64,000 nt of DNA from an uncultured Halobacteriovorax sp. (GTDB taxonomy: Bacteria > Bdellovibrionota > Bacteriovoracia > Bacteriovoracales > Bacteriovoracaceae): NCBI GenBank assembly GCA_913061265.1, contig CAJXVS010000003.1, forward strand, positions 434,001-498,000. Reading direction: 5' to 3'. Numbering within the stretch: the stretch's first letter is position 1; every line of letters begins with the position of its first letter. This document shows, piece after piece, positions 63,552 through 64,000 of this stretch. The position numbers and the translations under genes are program-made. The notes below the pieces were generated by a model, which ran no database searches, was not told the DNA's origin, and worked only from the letters and a program-made list of their open reading frames with translations.

Positions 63552-64000
63552 ATGAAAAGTATTCTAATTTTATTTTTTATCCTATATTCATCCCTTGGTT
63601 TGGCTGAGATTGTTAGCCTAGAGGTTGCCCCTAATAGACCTGTTGTAGGGGAGACTTTTCAATTAATTTTTAAAATAAGCACATCAGATAGTGAAGACCC
63701 TTATATTAGCTTTGATAGGGGTACGGCTGATGTTATTGGCAAATCAAACCGTGGTGTAAGTATAAATACGAGAATCATCAATGGAAAATTTAGTACAACG
63801 AGAACTTTAACTTATGTTTATGAATTGGTTGCCACAAGGCAAGGGCCTTTAAGGATAAGCAATATTAAGGTTGAGATTGGTGGAAAAGAATATAAAGTTA
63901 AATCTAAAACTATCAATATATTAAGAGAGGCTGTTCGGGCGAAAGATTTTTTCCTTCAAGCGGAGCCATCAAAAACGGAAGTGTACTTAGGTCAGGGCAT
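63552..64000 (+). CDS. batD: BatD-like protein (cut by window end)
   Basis: The last gene starts at ATG 63552, 4 bp after the batB stop, and runs off the window. It codes for a signal peptide (ILILFFILYSSLGLA) followed by EIVSLEVAPNRPVVGETFQLIFKI, the strand order seen in BatD proteins (a beta-sandwich that starts with 'P..v..Ge.f.l...v'). Further along, TRTLTYVYELVATRQGPLRI and VEIGGKEYKVKSKTINI match the usual 'pi.v...G..y.t.pi.i.v' layout. BatD completes the operon. Only ~150 residues are visible, so no statement on its C-terminal half is possible. Confidence 0.88.
   Translation, partial: MKSILILFFILYSSLGLAEIVSLEVAPNRPVVGETFQLIFKISTSDSEDPYISFDRGTADVIGKSNRGVSINTRIINGKFSTTRTLTYVYELVATRQGPLRISNIKVEIGGKEYKVKSKTINILREAVRAKDFFLQAEPSKTEVYLGQG

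Noticed and set aside
1-64000. Insertion sequences, prophage, CRISPR arrays or defence islands
   Set aside because: No transposase, integrase, capsid, Cas or toxin-antitoxin like protein, and no direct-repeat array, was seen in any frame.

Overview
The window is a gene-dense, AT-rich stretch of a Gram-negative chromosome with small gaps, many start/stop overlaps and few intergenic regions over 150 bp. The gene set suggests a motile predatory bacterium of the Bdellovibrionota, most like the Bacteriovorax/Halobacteriovorax group: an MglA/MglB polarity pair downstream of recR, sigma-28-type flagellin genes, a Bat (MoxR/VWA) operon, RNase J, and many secreted or lipid-anchored proteins without recognisable domains. 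This assignment is inference from protein resemblance and gene order; no 16S gene is present.

Layout. (1) 1-8693: the 3' part of a membrane-anchored TPR protein; two tRNA-Ser genes, tRNA-Arg(ACG), a PilZ-like membrane protein, tadA, a third tRNA-Ser, the SRP RNA (ffs) with its own promoter, then dnaX-ybaB/ebfC-recR-mglB-mglA. (2) 8690-9886, minus: a lipase-like hydrolase. (3) 9948-26237: mtnP followed by a division and cell wall (dcw) cluster, rsmH-ftsL-ftsI-murE-murF-mraY-murD-ftsW-murC-murB-ftsQ-like-ftsA-ftsZ. murG and ddl are absent, murD is degenerate at several conserved ligase motifs, and the ftsQ position holds a protein with a signal peptide. A hairpin terminator follows ftsZ. (4) 26265-28404, minus: a B-box-like zinc protein and RNase J. 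(5) 28462-32759, plus: a peptide-binding protein, prmA, rsmE, an RDD membrane protein and a heptose-phosphate adenylyltransferase (rfaE2). (6) 32945-34775: two flagellin genes, each behind a sigma-28-type promoter. (7) 34906-35655: an LpxH-like phosphoesterase. (8) 47171 down to 35627, minus: fliD, fliS, a fliT-position gene, a Maf-like protein, two GT9-type glycosyltransferases with a 46-residue gene between them, a helical protein, a histidine kinase and receiver pair, nadK and recN. (9) 47406-52831, plus: a polytopic membrane protein, rlmE, a short penicillin-binding transpeptidase, lepB and a short NFACT/RqcH-like protein. (10) 52876-58090: an exported protein and a lipoprotein of about 1465 residues, neither with a known domain. 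(11) 58172-end: a moxR-DUF58-BatA-BatB/C-BatD operon, with batD cut by the window edge.

How it fits together. Most genes serve the cell envelope or its polarity and motility. The dcw block makes peptidoglycan precursors and the division ring. The flagellin/fliD/fliS/glycosyltransferase block looks like filament assembly plus a possible glycosylation system. The Bat operon is a cytoplasm/periplasm VWA-AAA+ complex. The observations most worth following are the degenerate MurD in an otherwise normal dcw cluster, a -1 frameshift signal in dnaX that stops within four codons, the flagellar glycosyltransferase block with an easily missed small gene, the unusual FtsQ-like protein, and the giant lipoprotein.
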